DNA from: Bryobacterales bacterium | Lineage (GTDB): Bacteria; Acidobacteriota; Terriglobia; Bryobacterales; UBA6623 | Assembly (NCBI GenBank): GCA_022823865.1 | Contig: JAJEHF010000149.1 | Coordinates: 1 to 55,533 of the forward strand | Direction of reading: 5' to 3' | DNA length: 55,533 nt | Shown: positions 1 to 8,653 of the stretch, piece by piece | How positions within the stretch are numbered: position 1 is the stretch's first letter | Layout of the letters: the number at the start of each line of letters is the position of its first letter | Notes under the pieces: model-generated | Database searches by the model: none | What the model was told of the DNA's origin: nothing | The model's input: only the letters and a program-made list of their open reading frames with translations | Translations under genes and position numbers: made by a program

Positions 1-144
1 CTGACAGACTGACAACAAAATGTCCAGTCCTCGCAGCAGACAGCGCTACCATGCCGAGCTCGCAAACTCTAGCAGGCTGCCGCTGCCCCTCCGGCTACTG
101 TCGTGCACTGCCTCGGACTCGGACAAAAAAATGGCCCTGCTCAT

Positions 145-1206
145 TCAGATCCCCAACTCGTCGCGTAGCGCGTTGATGTCGTCATCAGTGACGACAGCAC
201 CGCCCACCGGGATCGGCACGATGCCCTCCCCAGTCCCTGGCTGGTTTGCAAACGTGGTGACGCCTGTCGTGCCAAAGCCTTGGGAATAGCTCCGACGCTC
301 ATAACGGTCGGGAACCGCGTAGGCAAGCGAGAGCCGTCCAATATCGTTGCGCCGCCTGAGGACATCCAAGGCAAGCGCCTGAAGTTTGGTGCCGAGCGGC
401 GCGACGTAGACATTCCCGCATCCGTCCTCGTGCAAGGTGTTTATCTCTTCTGCGAGGACATCGACACACTGTTCGATGTCGTCCGTTGGCGCGACAGCGT
501 GCCGATAGTGCTTGTCGTAGTTGGCTCGCCGAATCAAGCTTGCGTTGGCCCGCTTGCTGTATTCCGCCATGTCTTCAGTGAATCCCGGGTCGCCGATCAG
601 CACGACACATCGGTCCGGCTCGACTTCTTGAACGATCCGCTCTACACGGCGAGGTTCGTGGCCAAGGAGCGCAATCAGGCCGGTGCCGGAGCGGGCGCGC
701 TCGCTCCCGTGATACGGCAAATACACAGTCTTTCGGATGCCGTAGCTCAGCTCTTTCCCAAACGCCGTGGCATACACCAATGGCTTCGTATAACAGACAC
801 GCGTGACCTCCACGCCTAGCCAGTCACTCAGGAACCGCAGCAGCAACAGCAGGTGCAGTTTGGTGAAACACGTCGCATCGAGGACTACGGAACGAACGGA
901 GCCTACGAGCCGTTCTCGGGTGACATAGGTGTGAAACGCTCGAACGGCACTGAATGGATCGCTCACTTTGCAAGCAAGTACGTCTACAGCCTGAGTCTTC
1001 CCGTGCAAACAGTCCTGGATCACCCGCGTGTTTCGGCGTCCCGATTCCGAGTCGACCGTGTCGTCGTAGGCGAACACCACCGCCCGACCAACGCTGCCGT
1101 CCAGTAGGCTCGCGGCACGGACCGATCGCGGTTCGAAACTACCAGCGACCAAGAATAGCGCCGCATCGTCGCCGTCGATGCGGTTTACAGGATCGAGTGC
1201 AGCCAT
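145..1206 (-). CDS. Rossmann-like protein of unknown function, partner of the ORC/CDC6-TIR ATPase
   Basis: A 353-residue protein with no family I can name. I chose ATG 1206 because it lies 11 bases after the upstream gene's stop; the reading frame stays open to 1521 but that part lies inside the upstream gene. Alternating hydrophobic strands and helices suggest a Rossmann-like alpha/beta fold: strand-like stretches at about 17-21 (LFLVAG), 42-46 (AVVFA), 107-111 (VVLDA, followed by a hydrophobic helix), 134-140 and 200-206 (CVVLIGDPG). The arrangement is loosely reminiscent of CARF-type and other nucleotide-sensing folds, but no ligand motif is certain. There is no signal peptide or membrane span, so it is probably cytoplasmic. 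Same strand and tight spacing imply co-transcription with the ATPase gene. The role is inferred from context only. Confidence 0.7.
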   Translation of the reverse strand: MAALDPVNRIDGDDAALFLVAGSFEPRSVRAASLLDGSVGRAVVFAYDDTVDSESGRRNTRVIQDCLHGKTQAVDVLACKVSDPFSAVRAFHTYVTRERLVGSVRSVVLDATCFTKLHLLLLLRFLSDWLGVEVTRVCYTKPLVYATAFGKELSYGIRKTVYLPYHGSERARSGTGLIALLGHEPRRVERIVQEVEPDRCVVLIGDPGFTEDMAEYSKRANASLIRRANYDKHYRHAVAPTDDIEQCVDVLAEEINTLHEDGCGNVYVAPLGTKLQALALDVLRRRNDIGRLSLAYAVPDRYERRSYSQGFGTTGVTTFANQPGTGEGIVPIPVGGAVVTDDDINALRDELGI

Positions 1207-1217
1207 GCCCGGTAAAG

Positions 1218-3578
1218 TCAGGTCCGAACGAAGCGCAATATGCGTTCCACCAGTTCGGCTTTGCCTTCCCAGCGGAAACACTCTGCACCTACGGCGCGAT
1301 CGAACGGTCTGGGCATCGAAGGCGCCATCTTGGAGGTGTGTAACACCCTCCATCCTCGCTTCCCGACGAACAGTCCCAATTTGTAGCTCTGCATCAGATC
1401 CAGCCCATCGGAAGCTGAAGTATCGATCACGCCGATTCTCGCTGTATGCGCGCAAAGCACAGGCACCTGAAGCGCATTGGTGCCGTATGACCTCATCTCG
1501 GCCTCGGTGATCATGGACCATCCGTCCGCCGCCAGACGACTCTGGATTTCGTCCTGCAGCATGCGGTCGGCAACGACCTCGGGCAGGGACAGGTAGAGCG
1601 TCCTTTCCCGCCTTCGCTTCGGCCGCAGTGAGACGCCGGTCAGCGCCACGTTGGCGAACTCGCTCGGATCTGCTTCCAATTGCTTGGCGACCGCACGGAC
1701 TTCGGCTGCAAACCGACTGTAGTCCCCGTCGTCAGCTTGGTGCGAGACAGTTGAGAGCTGCGGCAATCCCACCATCGCGTCGAACCCAGTCTCGCCTCTG
1801 TCGAGACAACCCACGATTACGTCGACTGGTCGGCTCGCGCCTGCGCATAGACCGATTTCAAACATTGTGCGGAACATCTCCGCCCGGCCACCGAGTAGGG
1901 CGACATGGGCCTTGGAAAGCTTGCGCCGGGCGCTGTCGAACCAAGCGGCGGTATCGGGGGCTGACCTGACACTTGGGAAGGAGAATCCGGCGTTGCGCAG
2001 TGCCTGTGTCACGGACTCCCAGCGCGAGTCGGAACGTTCGATGAAGGAACTCGAAAGGTACACAACCGGGGCTGGTTTCGAATGCGCGGCCCTGTGAACC
2101 TGTCCAGCGCGGGCTCTGCTCTCGATGAACCTGCGGTCTATTGCCACCGGCGGGAATGCGGGCGTGTCCACCGGAACACCCAACTCTGGCAAGGCACCCC
2201 GGCTTAGCCGAAAGCTCGCCGGCACTCCGAACAACGATGCGTGCGTCTCTTCTCCAGCTCGCAAGAACCCACCTGCGAACGCGGGCTTGAGAGGCTCTGC
2301 CAGGTCATCCGGCAGAGACCGGTCCGGAAATAAGTCAGGCTCGTCCGAGCGATACTCAAATCCGATAGACCGACTGGCTTGGGGTGCCCGCTTCACCTGT
2401 TGTGCCAGTGACCGGCAAAGACGGCGCGATGCGTCGTATGCGTTCTGATTGCCAAAATCGCGTGACCACGTCCGGACCACGTCATCCTGTACGGACGGTG
2501 GCACCGGGGCGAATCCCTGGCCGATCGAACCGTTCGGGTAGTCCCTTGCCGCGAAGATCGCGGAGCAGATCAGCAAGAGATCCTGGGGATTGCCGGAGGA
2601 CGCGGCGCAGATTGCGTTGAATCCCGAATAGGGATGGTCCGCGCTCCCAGGCAGGGCTTCCCGGATGCCAGCAACACCGAACCCTCGACTGGCAAGCACT
2701 CTGCCGACAACCTGCTCCATGTGTGCTGTGTACGCGGAGCTGAGTTCATCCGAGTGGTCAAGGTGGAGGACGAACACATCGGTATTCTGCTCTTTTGGCC
2801 GGCCCGACGGGGTGTTCAGGGTGTGCCATTCGAACGGGCGCACGGCGAGCTTCGCACAGTAGGGCTGGCCTCGTTGCAGAAGGCTGTTCAGCACGGCTTG
2901 GCAGGGGAGCGGAACCGGAGAGGACTCGTCAAGCAGGACGTAGAGGCAAGGCCTGTCCCGCCCAAGCCACGAATTGGCGCGGCGCAGGGCTCTCGCAAGC
3001 CGTGAAAAGATGGTCGGGAGGTCTCCGAGCGACTGCCATGCACATCGGCCCGAGATCTGCCAAGACTGAATGCTAGACTCGACCTGCATTTGCAGGCGCA
3101 CGCAATTGTGGGCGATGTCACCGGCATCGAATCCGCTGGGAAGTCGCAACACCTCGCTGAAGTCTGGGCGAGCCAGCTGGTTGTCGTCGTCCGCTAGATC
3201 GCAGATCCCACGCACGATTTCGAGCGCAAGGTAATCCGCGAAGACCCTCTGGTACTGCCGAATGAGGGGCTGGTCCGGGCTCTCCTCGCGGTCGGCGAAC
3301 AGTGTGTGGAAGATGGCCGAGATACGGGATACGTGCGTGTAAACGCCAATGAATTCCGGGTTGTGTTCGCCGCTTGCCAACGTCCGGTAGTCGAGTTGGC
3401 GTAGGGCCATGGTTTTTCCCGCACCGCGAGCACCGACGACGATGTGGTTGATCGGAGACTGCAGATCGACCCAGATGGGACTTGCGTCGTGTACAAAAAG
3501 GGTCGCCACGTCCTCAGGGGTGTGGGCGTCTGCCTTGGCAACATCGTCGAACGGGTTGTGGTTCAGCATTTGCATCAC
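1218..3578 (-). CDS. ORC/CDC6-family AAA ATPase fused to two TIR-like/deoxyribosyltransferase-like folds
   Basis: A 786-residue multidomain protein. Residues about 40-350 form a P-loop ATPase: Walker A GARGAGKT at 49-56, Walker B CLYVLLDE at 211-218, and a sensor-like strand CAKLAVRP at 241-248. This layout matches bacterial proteins annotated as ORC-CDC6 family ATPases, which often sit in defence loci. The C-terminus holds two similar alpha/beta units, about 504-590 (VVYLSSSF at its start, then MFEIGLCAG around 572-580) and about 659-750 (TLYLSLPE at its start, then MQSYKLGLFVGK around 729-740). The EIG-plus-glycine helix pattern resembles TIR-like or nucleoside 2-deoxyribosyltransferase folds, a common effector type; that assignment is inference. 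First gene of a two-gene leftward operon. No transmembrane segments. Confidence 0.8.
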   Translation of the reverse strand: MMQMLNHNPFDDVAKADAHTPEDVATLFVHDASPIWVDLQSPINHIVVGARGAGKTMALRQLDYRTLASGEHNPEFIGVYTHVSRISAIFHTLFADREESPDQPLIRQYQRVFADYLALEIVRGICDLADDDNQLARPDFSEVLRLPSGFDAGDIAHNCVRLQMQVESSIQSWQISGRCAWQSLGDLPTIFSRLARALRRANSWLGRDRPCLYVLLDESSPVPLPCQAVLNSLLQRGQPYCAKLAVRPFEWHTLNTPSGRPKEQNTDVFVLHLDHSDELSSAYTAHMEQVVGRVLASRGFGVAGIREALPGSADHPYSGFNAICAASSGNPQDLLLICSAIFAARDYPNGSIGQGFAPVPPSVQDDVVRTWSRDFGNQNAYDASRRLCRSLAQQVKRAPQASRSIGFEYRSDEPDLFPDRSLPDDLAEPLKPAFAGGFLRAGEETHASLFGVPASFRLSRGALPELGVPVDTPAFPPVAIDRRFIESRARAGQVHRAAHSKPAPVVYLSSSFIERSDSRWESVTQALRNAGFSFPSVRSAPDTAAWFDSARRKLSKAHVALLGGRAEMFRTMFEIGLCAGASRPVDVIVGCLDRGETGFDAMVGLPQLSTVSHQADDGDYSRFAAEVRAVAKQLEADPSEFANVALTGVSLRPKRRRERTLYLSLPEVVADRMLQDEIQSRLAADGWSMITEAEMRSYGTNALQVPVLCAHTARIGVIDTSASDGLDLMQSYKLGLFVGKRGWRVLHTSKMAPSMPRPFDRAVGAECFRWEGKAELVERILRFVRT

Positions 3579-4313
3579 CGCCCCACAAGAAACTGCCCGT
3601 CCTTGATGCTTCGCAAGGTGCGGAGGATCTTGGGAAAGGCCGTGTGCAAGTCAAGGCTGCCCCTGTAGCGGCCCTCTGTCTCGGCTGGATGTGCCAATTC
3701 TTGCAACAACGGTCAGCACGCCCACTACATGCTGCGTACTCGGAACCTCTTTATCGTATTACACGCTCTCACTGTAAGGATTTGGGCACATGTGCACGGT
3801 TGAATGACCGCAACCGTCAGCCCTGCTGGCCGCTTGCAACAACAGCGCGGACTTCTTGCACTCCGCCGCGCAGGATGGTTCAGCCGGGTGGATTCCAGTT
3901 ATCCTGGCAGGATCTTTCGAGAGATTTCGGCACATCCAGAGAACAGTTTGGAGATGGGCTGGGAAGGCGCTTCATGAGGCAATCGCCTGCTTGGCCAGGG
4001 CCGCACAGGATCGAAGTGGCGGGTGCGCCTGGCTAGACACGAACTAGGCGCTCCGGAGATTCGATCAAGTCTGTCAATGTTTCGGCTGCTCGTTCTGGGG
4101 GAGGGTCGTCGAGAAGGCTCGTTGAGAACGCTGGACGCCAAGGATGCGCTTGTTTATCGCAGCCTGACGGGCAGAGCAGATAGCGGGGTTGGGAGTGGAG
4201 CTGAGCGGAGGCTGGCGAGGGAATCGAGCCTTCACAAACGCGGTCGTCTTGCTGGGCCGAAAGGATTGCAGCGCGGACAGAGTCAACGGCCGATGCGGTC
4301 GCATGGGCCAGAC
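3579..4313. other. Intergenic, no convincing gene
   Basis: About 730 bases between the start of the ATPase operon and the end of the PIN gene. Open frames here lack family resemblance and look like chance frames in GC-rich DNA. It should contain the promoter for the leftward ATPase operon, but I cannot place -35/-10 boxes with confidence. Confidence 0.5.
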
Positions 4314-4745
4314 CTACAACTGTTCCACGACAAGACCCGCCACACGCCGGAAGTGCGCTGCTCCGAAAGGCCCCACCAGCACCGGAAAGTCCAGATGCAA
4401 AGCAGTCGCCGCAACAGCTAGGCTGTTCGCCGGAATGGGTTCGCCAGAACGCCGAAGCTTGGCAAAGGCCCGCGCCCAGTGGCGGGCGATGGAGACATTG
4501 AAATCGATTAGCGGTATACGCGCCACGAGGGCGTCGATTCGAGTCCGACGCGCTGCTGCCTGTGCTTCGTTGCCGGCGAGATGTGTCCCGACGAGTAGCT
4601 CCGCATAGACGGCAGCTGGCAGCACGGCGCTCTCGTTGGTCAGCCGTCCCAGCAGACTGTTCCACGTCAGTGAGGTGCCCGAAGCGTCGGTTTCGCGACG
4701 ACGCACCGCGGCCACGAGCGCGCTTGTATACACTACGACTCCCAT
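4314..4745 (-). CDS. PIN-domain (VapC-like) protein with substituted catalytic residues
   Basis: A 143-residue protein with PIN-fold order and length, second gene of a toxin-antitoxin pair. Active VapC enzymes use four conserved acidic residues to bind metal and cut RNA. Here the N-terminal VDTS-type motif reads VVYTSALV, so the first Asp is Tyr6. The Glu in VYAELLVG (about 49) is kept. The third acidic position (usually ND before IAA) is Ser in [12 protein letters not shown] (about 108). The C-terminal T-D/N-D-F motif reads VGPFGAAHF (about 124-132), without an obvious Asp. The protein is therefore probably inactive as a nuclease or has a changed role. It overlaps the upstream antitoxin gene by 13 bases, so translation is likely coupled. 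Confidence 0.75.
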   Translation of the reverse strand: MGVVVYTSALVAAVRRRETDASGTSLTWNSLLGRLTNESAVLPAAVYAELLVGTHLAGNEAQAAARRTRIDALVARIPLIDFNVSIARHWARAFAKLRRSGEPIPANSLAVAATALHLDFPVLVGPFGAAHFRRVAGLVVEQL

Positions 4746-5002
4746 CGGTTAGTCGGAGGTCTGTCGGATGAGTCGATCGCTTCTAGGTCGTCGGCGAACG
4801 CCAGGTCGCTCGCGCCACCGTCACACCAAGTGCTGAGCGATTCTCCAAGAGTGGCGCCTTTAGTCTCGTCTTCGATCGGCACGACCTGCGCCACGGGTCT
4901 TCCGTGCCGGCTGACGACGAACGAGTCTCGGCGATAGCGCACCTTGGACAGAACATCTCCGAGATTGCGGGCGAGGTCCGTAGCTCGAATCGTATGTTCC
5001 AC
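4733..5002 (-). CDS. Phd/YefM-family antitoxin
   Basis: An 89-residue antitoxin that should bind DNA as a dimer through its N-terminal Phd/YefM fold and neutralise the adjacent PIN protein with its C-terminus. Characteristic text is the start [19 protein letters not shown] and the strand pair [17 protein letters not shown], typical of Phd antitoxins that precede VapC. The frame is open further upstream, but I choose GTG 5002, which gives a standard N-terminus; the upstream extension shows no family similarity. The acidic tail ([17 protein letters not shown]) fits a toxin-binding segment. Its 3' end overlaps the PIN gene. Usually such operons are repressed by their own antitoxin. Confidence 0.82.
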   Translation of the reverse strand: MEHTIRATDLARNLGDVLSKVRYRRDSFVVSRHGRPVAQVVPIEDETKGATLGESLSTWCDGGASDLAFADDLEAIDSSDRPPTNRWES

Positions 5003-5545
5003 GATTGTGCACTTTACAGAATCCCATGCGTCGCCTGTGTAGGCGCTTGTAGGAATTTGATCCAAGAGGCAGGCCGTGCGGTAAAGGCGTTCTACAGCCC
5101 CGCCTGTGAGCAAGTCTTGGAGACTATCCCATGTCTAGCTATGCCTAGTTTGACGCCCGCTGGCGAGCACGTACTACGCTTTCCTTCAGGGGCTCTTATC
5201 GGACGCATGCTGGTGGAATAAGCCCGCGTCTCGACTGAGTCGCGGGACCCCGAGTGCCAGCGCAAAGCCCTCGCCTCGCGGCTAGGCGTGTCCGCGTCGA
5301 CATCGAACAGCTGGTTTCCCTCCGGTAATCCCAGGCCTTCGACCGCTGCAATGGTAGCTCGTGCTGGAGCGATCTTGGCCGAGCTTCTTCGCGAGTCGGC
5401 CGCACAGGGGGCCATGTGCCTGACATTGGGCACTCCATCGGCTGGTGTTGAAGATCAACTCCGCAAGCTTCCCGCGGCACATGCAACGTGATCGGCACAG
5501 GCCAACCAGCTCCGGCCGGACGAGCCGCTCGTTGCGCCGCCGCAA
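5003..5545. other. Intergenic, no gene recognised
   Basis: About 540 bases between the antitoxin start and the end of the Cache gene. The overlapping frames on both strands give Arg/Ser/Pro-rich translations without family features, so I call none. The antitoxin promoter probably lies at the left edge. Confidence 0.45.
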
Positions 5546-6529
5546 CTAGTCGACGAAATAGCCCGCACCGACGAGAATCGGAATGCCGTAGGCTGTGGCC
5601 CGCTGGACGATCGAGACCTTGCGCCCGACTCTGCCGGTCGCCGGGTTGATCGTGCTGTAGTACAGGAAGACCTCGCCGAACGCATCCCCGATGGCAGCCA
5701 CGTCGCGACCTGCGAGCGGATCCTCGGCCGAACCGTCTCGCTTCCATTCCGCGAGGCTCACTCGGTTCACGGCCAGCCCGCGGCCGGTGAACACGTGGTT
5801 GCCGGCCAGATCCACTCCGAACACGTAGACCGAGCCTGACTTCCAGCGCTCGTCCGATCGAAACATCTGTGTCGCGAAATACCCCTTGGCCTCGACCTGC
5901 AGTGCTGCGCAGCGCACGAATTCCCTCAGCTTGGCCTCGGAAGGCTCGGCGGAAAGCCCGGCGGCGTTGACTTCCTCCCTCTCGCAAGCGCCCGGGAAGT
6001 CGCGCCGGTACACGCCCGAGCCGATGTAGGCCGGAGTGCCGTTCCAATCGACCGGCAGGATGTACGACGCCTTCGGGGCGGGGGTCCCGGTGACGGGATT
6101 CCTGAACGTGTAGTAGTACCAGCCGCCGCCATACTCCTCGATCACGCGCACTGCCGCCGGCTGGCGATCAGCCCCGAAGCTGTCCGTGCGGTCGAAGGTC
6201 GTCCAGTGTTCCCGCGATGGGCTGGGAGGGAACAGCAGTGACCTAGCCTTGCTCCCGTCAGGTATCAGCTCCACGCCGAAGATGTAGGTTGGACCGCTCT
6301 TCCAGCGAGGATCGTTGTGGAAAGCCTCGTAGGCCGCATCGACGCCCACCTCTTGGATCAATTCGTGGGCACAGTGCACAAACGCCTCGACGTCTGCCTC
6401 TGTCCTGACTGCGCTAGCTGCGATGCTTCGCTCCGCGCACGCAGCCTCGGCTTGCGCCGGAGCGACTAGCAGGGCGGTAGAGAAGATAGCAGTCTTAATG
6501 ACCAACGAAACACTACGGAAAGCTCTCAT
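5546..6529 (-). CDS. Exported tandem Cache-domain sensor protein
   Basis: A 327-residue protein. ATG 6529 is followed by a classic Sec signal peptide (Arg at 2 and 5, hydrophobic stretch, cleavage near APAQAEA at about 23-29). The frame is open further upstream, but that part overlaps the opposite regulator gene and is discarded. The mature protein is two copies of one module, about 40-175 and 195-327. Each has the Cache signature order: a helix around DPRWKSG or DERWKSG, then a strand (TYIFGVEL or VYVFGVDL), then a Trp/Tyr-rich strand and N-P-x-TG (RNPVTGTPAPKASYI, INPATGRVGRKVSIV), ending in IGSGVY or LVGAGYF. No membrane anchor or output domain follows, so it is a periplasmic ligand-binding protein or partner. 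It is divergent from the partner-switch operon, and a functional link to it is inference. Confidence 0.82.
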   Translation of the reverse strand: MRAFRSVSLVIKTAIFSTALLVAPAQAEAACAERSIAASAVRTEADVEAFVHCAHELIQEVGVDAAYEAFHNDPRWKSGPTYIFGVELIPDGSKARSLLFPPSPSREHWTTFDRTDSFGADRQPAAVRVIEEYGGGWYYYTFRNPVTGTPAPKASYILPVDWNGTPAYIGSGVYRRDFPGACEREEVNAAGLSAEPSEAKLREFVRCAALQVEAKGYFATQMFRSDERWKSGSVYVFGVDLAGNHVFTGRGLAVNRVSLAEWKRDGSAEDPLAGRDVAAIGDAFGEVFLYYSTINPATGRVGRKVSIVQRATAYGIPILVGAGYFVD

Positions 6530-6818
6530 TTTTTGAACATACCAGAATGTGAACCGACTCGGAATCCGGGACCGCTGGGCCGCGTTCATCGAGAATGTGC
6601 GCGGACGGGCGAGACGCCCCCGGCCCCCGATGGGTGTCGGGCGGCGCCACGTGGAGCCTGACCGCCGCGGCGAGAGCGGCTCCGAATGATGCCAGAAATC
6701 CGGCGGGCTGCGGTATAGAATAGTGGCAGTACGGGAATAGGCAAGGTTGGCCCGCAGCTGCCAGGCTGCGAGTGCTTGCCGTCGGGGTGGCATGGGCGGC
6801 TCTGAACAGGAGGATATT

Positions 6819-8000
6819 GTGCAAAGTTCAGCGGAAGCGACACCGAGCGGGCCACACCGCATCCTCGTGGTCGACGACGAGCCCGACCTGGAGCAATTGG
6901 TCAGGCAGCGGATGCGGCGCGAGATCCGCTCCGGGCAATACGTGATGGAGTTTGCCCACAACGGCTTGGAAGCGCTGGACAAGCTGGACCGGCAGGATCG
7001 TTTCGACATCGTGCTGTCGGACATCAACATGCCCCAGATGGACGGACTGGAGTTGCTGCAACGGATTCCGAGCGTCGATCCGGACGTGCGCGCCGTGGTC
7101 GTCTCCGCCTACGGGGACATGAAGAACATTCGCACGGCCATGAATCGCGGGGCGTTTGACTTTGTCACCAAGCCGATCGATTTCGGCGACTTGCGGGTGA
7201 CGATCGACCGCACCTTGGAAAACTCGGTGGTCTGGAAGCAGGCGATGGAGTCTCGCGACCAGCTGGCGGTACTAGAGAGCGAACTCGACGTGGCCCGCCG
7301 GATGCAGGCCTCGATCCTGCCGACCGAGTTTCCGCATGAGGACAGCTTCGAGGTCCACGCCAACATGCAACCGGCCCAAGCGGTGGGCGGGGACTTTTAT
7401 GATGTGCAGATCCTGCCCGACGGACTCGTGGGCATGGCCATCGCCGACGTGTCCGGCAAGGGTGTGCCGGCGGCATTGTTCATGATGTCGAGTCGGACGC
7501 TGCTCAAGGGGGCGGCGATCGGATCGAGCGATCCGGCGACGGTGCTTACGACGGTCAACGGCGTGCTCAGCGACGACAACGCCGAGATGATGTTCGTGAC
7601 GGTGCTGTACGCCGTGTTCGACCCCGAAACGCGCACCTACACCTATGCCAGCGGCGGCCACGACAGCCCGTTGGTAGTGCATGCCGATGGCTCCGCAGAA
7701 CTGCTGCCGAACACCGGGGGGGTCGCGCTGGGCGTGATGCCGGGAATCGAGTATCGGACGCAGTCCGTGACGCTCGAGGAAGGCGATACGGTGCTGCTGT
7801 ATACGGACGGGGTCACCGAAGCGCAGAAGAGCGATGGGGAGCAGTTCGGCCTCCAGCGGTTGCACGATACCTTCCGCGGTCAGGCGCCGCAAGGGGCGGA
7901 GGCGGCTACCGCCGGGGTGTTCCGAGCGGTACACGGGTTTGCAGCAGAGGCACCGCAGTTCGACGACATCACATGCCTAGCACTCAGCCAGCGGGGTTAG
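6819..8000 (+). CDS. Response regulator with PP2C-type (RsbU/SpoIIE) serine phosphatase output
   Basis: A 393-residue REC-PP2C protein. I choose GTG 6819 because a perfect AGGAGG (6808-6813) sits 5 bases upstream; longer in-frame ATG starts lack such a site. The receiver domain spans about 13-125 (RILVVDDE, phospho-acceptor Asp68 in VLSDINMP, Lys118 in TKP). A coiled-coil linker spans about 128-165. The SpoIIE/RsbU-type PP2C domain spans about 175-390, with GGDFYD (190-195), ADVSGKG (209-215) and QFDDITCLAL near the end as metal-binding Asp motifs. Family role: once phosphorylated, it dephosphorylates an anti-sigma antagonist. The serine-kinase gene follows 6 bases later and an STAS antagonist lies nearby, so the locus encodes a full partner switch apart from its input kinase and sigma factor. 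Confidence 0.93.
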   Translation: MQSSAEATPSGPHRILVVDDEPDLEQLVRQRMRREIRSGQYVMEFAHNGLEALDKLDRQDRFDIVLSDINMPQMDGLELLQRIPSVDPDVRAVVVSAYGDMKNIRTAMNRGAFDFVTKPIDFGDLRVTIDRTLENSVVWKQAMESRDQLAVLESELDVARRMQASILPTEFPHEDSFEVHANMQPAQAVGGDFYDVQILPDGLVGMAIADVSGKGVPAALFMMSSRTLLKGAAIGSSDPATVLTTVNGVLSDDNAEMMFVTVLYAVFDPETRTYTYASGGHDSPLVVHADGSAELLPNTGGVALGVMPGIEYRTQSVTLEEGDTVLLYTDGVTEAQKSDGEQFGLQRLHDTFRGQAPQGAEAATAGVFRAVHGFAAEAPQFDDITCLALSQRG

Positions 8001-8006
8001 GCAGCG

Positions 8007-8420
8007 ATGGGGGACCGGCTAAGCCTGAACTTGGAGTCCAGCCTCGATGCGCTGGGCCAGATTGAGCGGGCGGTCGCAGAGTTCGGGGCCGAGCATGGAT
8101 GGCCCGACGACCTGTTGTTCCATGTGCAGCTGACGCTGGACGAACTGGCGACCAACGTGATCAATCACGGGTATGGAGCAAGCGGACACAGCTTTCAGGT
8201 CACGATCAAGTCTAATCCAGAAGCAGTGCAGATCGAGCTAGTCGATGAAGCGCGCCCGTTCGATCCACTGCAGAATGCCCCGCAGCCGGCTATCGATGCC
8301 GGCGTGCATGAGCGAAAGGTGGGTGGACTGGGCGTGTATATCGTGAAGGAGCTGATGGACGAGCTGGAGTACAGGCGCGAGGATGGCAAGAACTGCCTGA
8401 CGCTCGTGAAGAAGCGCTGA
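8007..8420 (+). CDS. RsbW-like anti-sigma factor serine/threonine kinase
   Basis: A 137-residue GHKL ATPase of the HATPase_c_2 family. The N-box is LTLDELATNVINHG (about 43-55) with Glu46 and Asn50, and the Gly-rich lid is KVGGLGVYIVKELMD (about 104-118). It lacks a dimerisation/His domain, as expected for RsbW/SpoIIAB-type kinases, which phosphorylate an STAS antagonist on Ser and hold a sigma factor inactive. It starts 6 bases after the phosphatase stop and is surely co-transcribed with it. No sigma factor gene is present in the window, so the regulated target is unknown. Cytoplasmic. Confidence 0.92.
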   Translation: MGDRLSLNLESSLDALGQIERAVAEFGAEHGWPDDLLFHVQLTLDELATNVINHGYGASGHSFQVTIKSNPEAVQIELVDEARPFDPLQNAPQPAIDAGVHERKVGGLGVYIVKELMDELEYRREDGKNCLTLVKKR

Positions 8421-8653
8421 TCGTCCCGACAGATCGCTGCTTGTCACCGTCGAGCAGCTCGTCCTTGACGCACGTACAGCCGCCTATCGTTCGGCCCTGT
8501 TGAACCGCCGCGACGAGCCCGCTTGGGACGACTGAGCGGCTCCCGCCCTCCGGAGCGGCGGAATCACACCGATTGTTCAGAACCTCGAATCGATTCCGCC
8601 AAGTGCCGGGTCCTTGATTCAGCCATCGGCAAGTCGGTCGGGTCCGCGGCACG

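Noticed and set aside
4201..4275. Minus-strand stretch with a T-arm-like GGCTCGATTCCCTC
   Set aside because: The T stem has a mismatch, no matching acceptor or D arm can be drawn, and no CCA follows in place, so it is not a tRNA or tmRNA.
6530..7030. Upstream extension of the Cache protein frame
   Set aside because: The extension overlaps the oppositely transcribed phosphatase gene, and the internal ATG 6529 is followed by a clear signal peptide.
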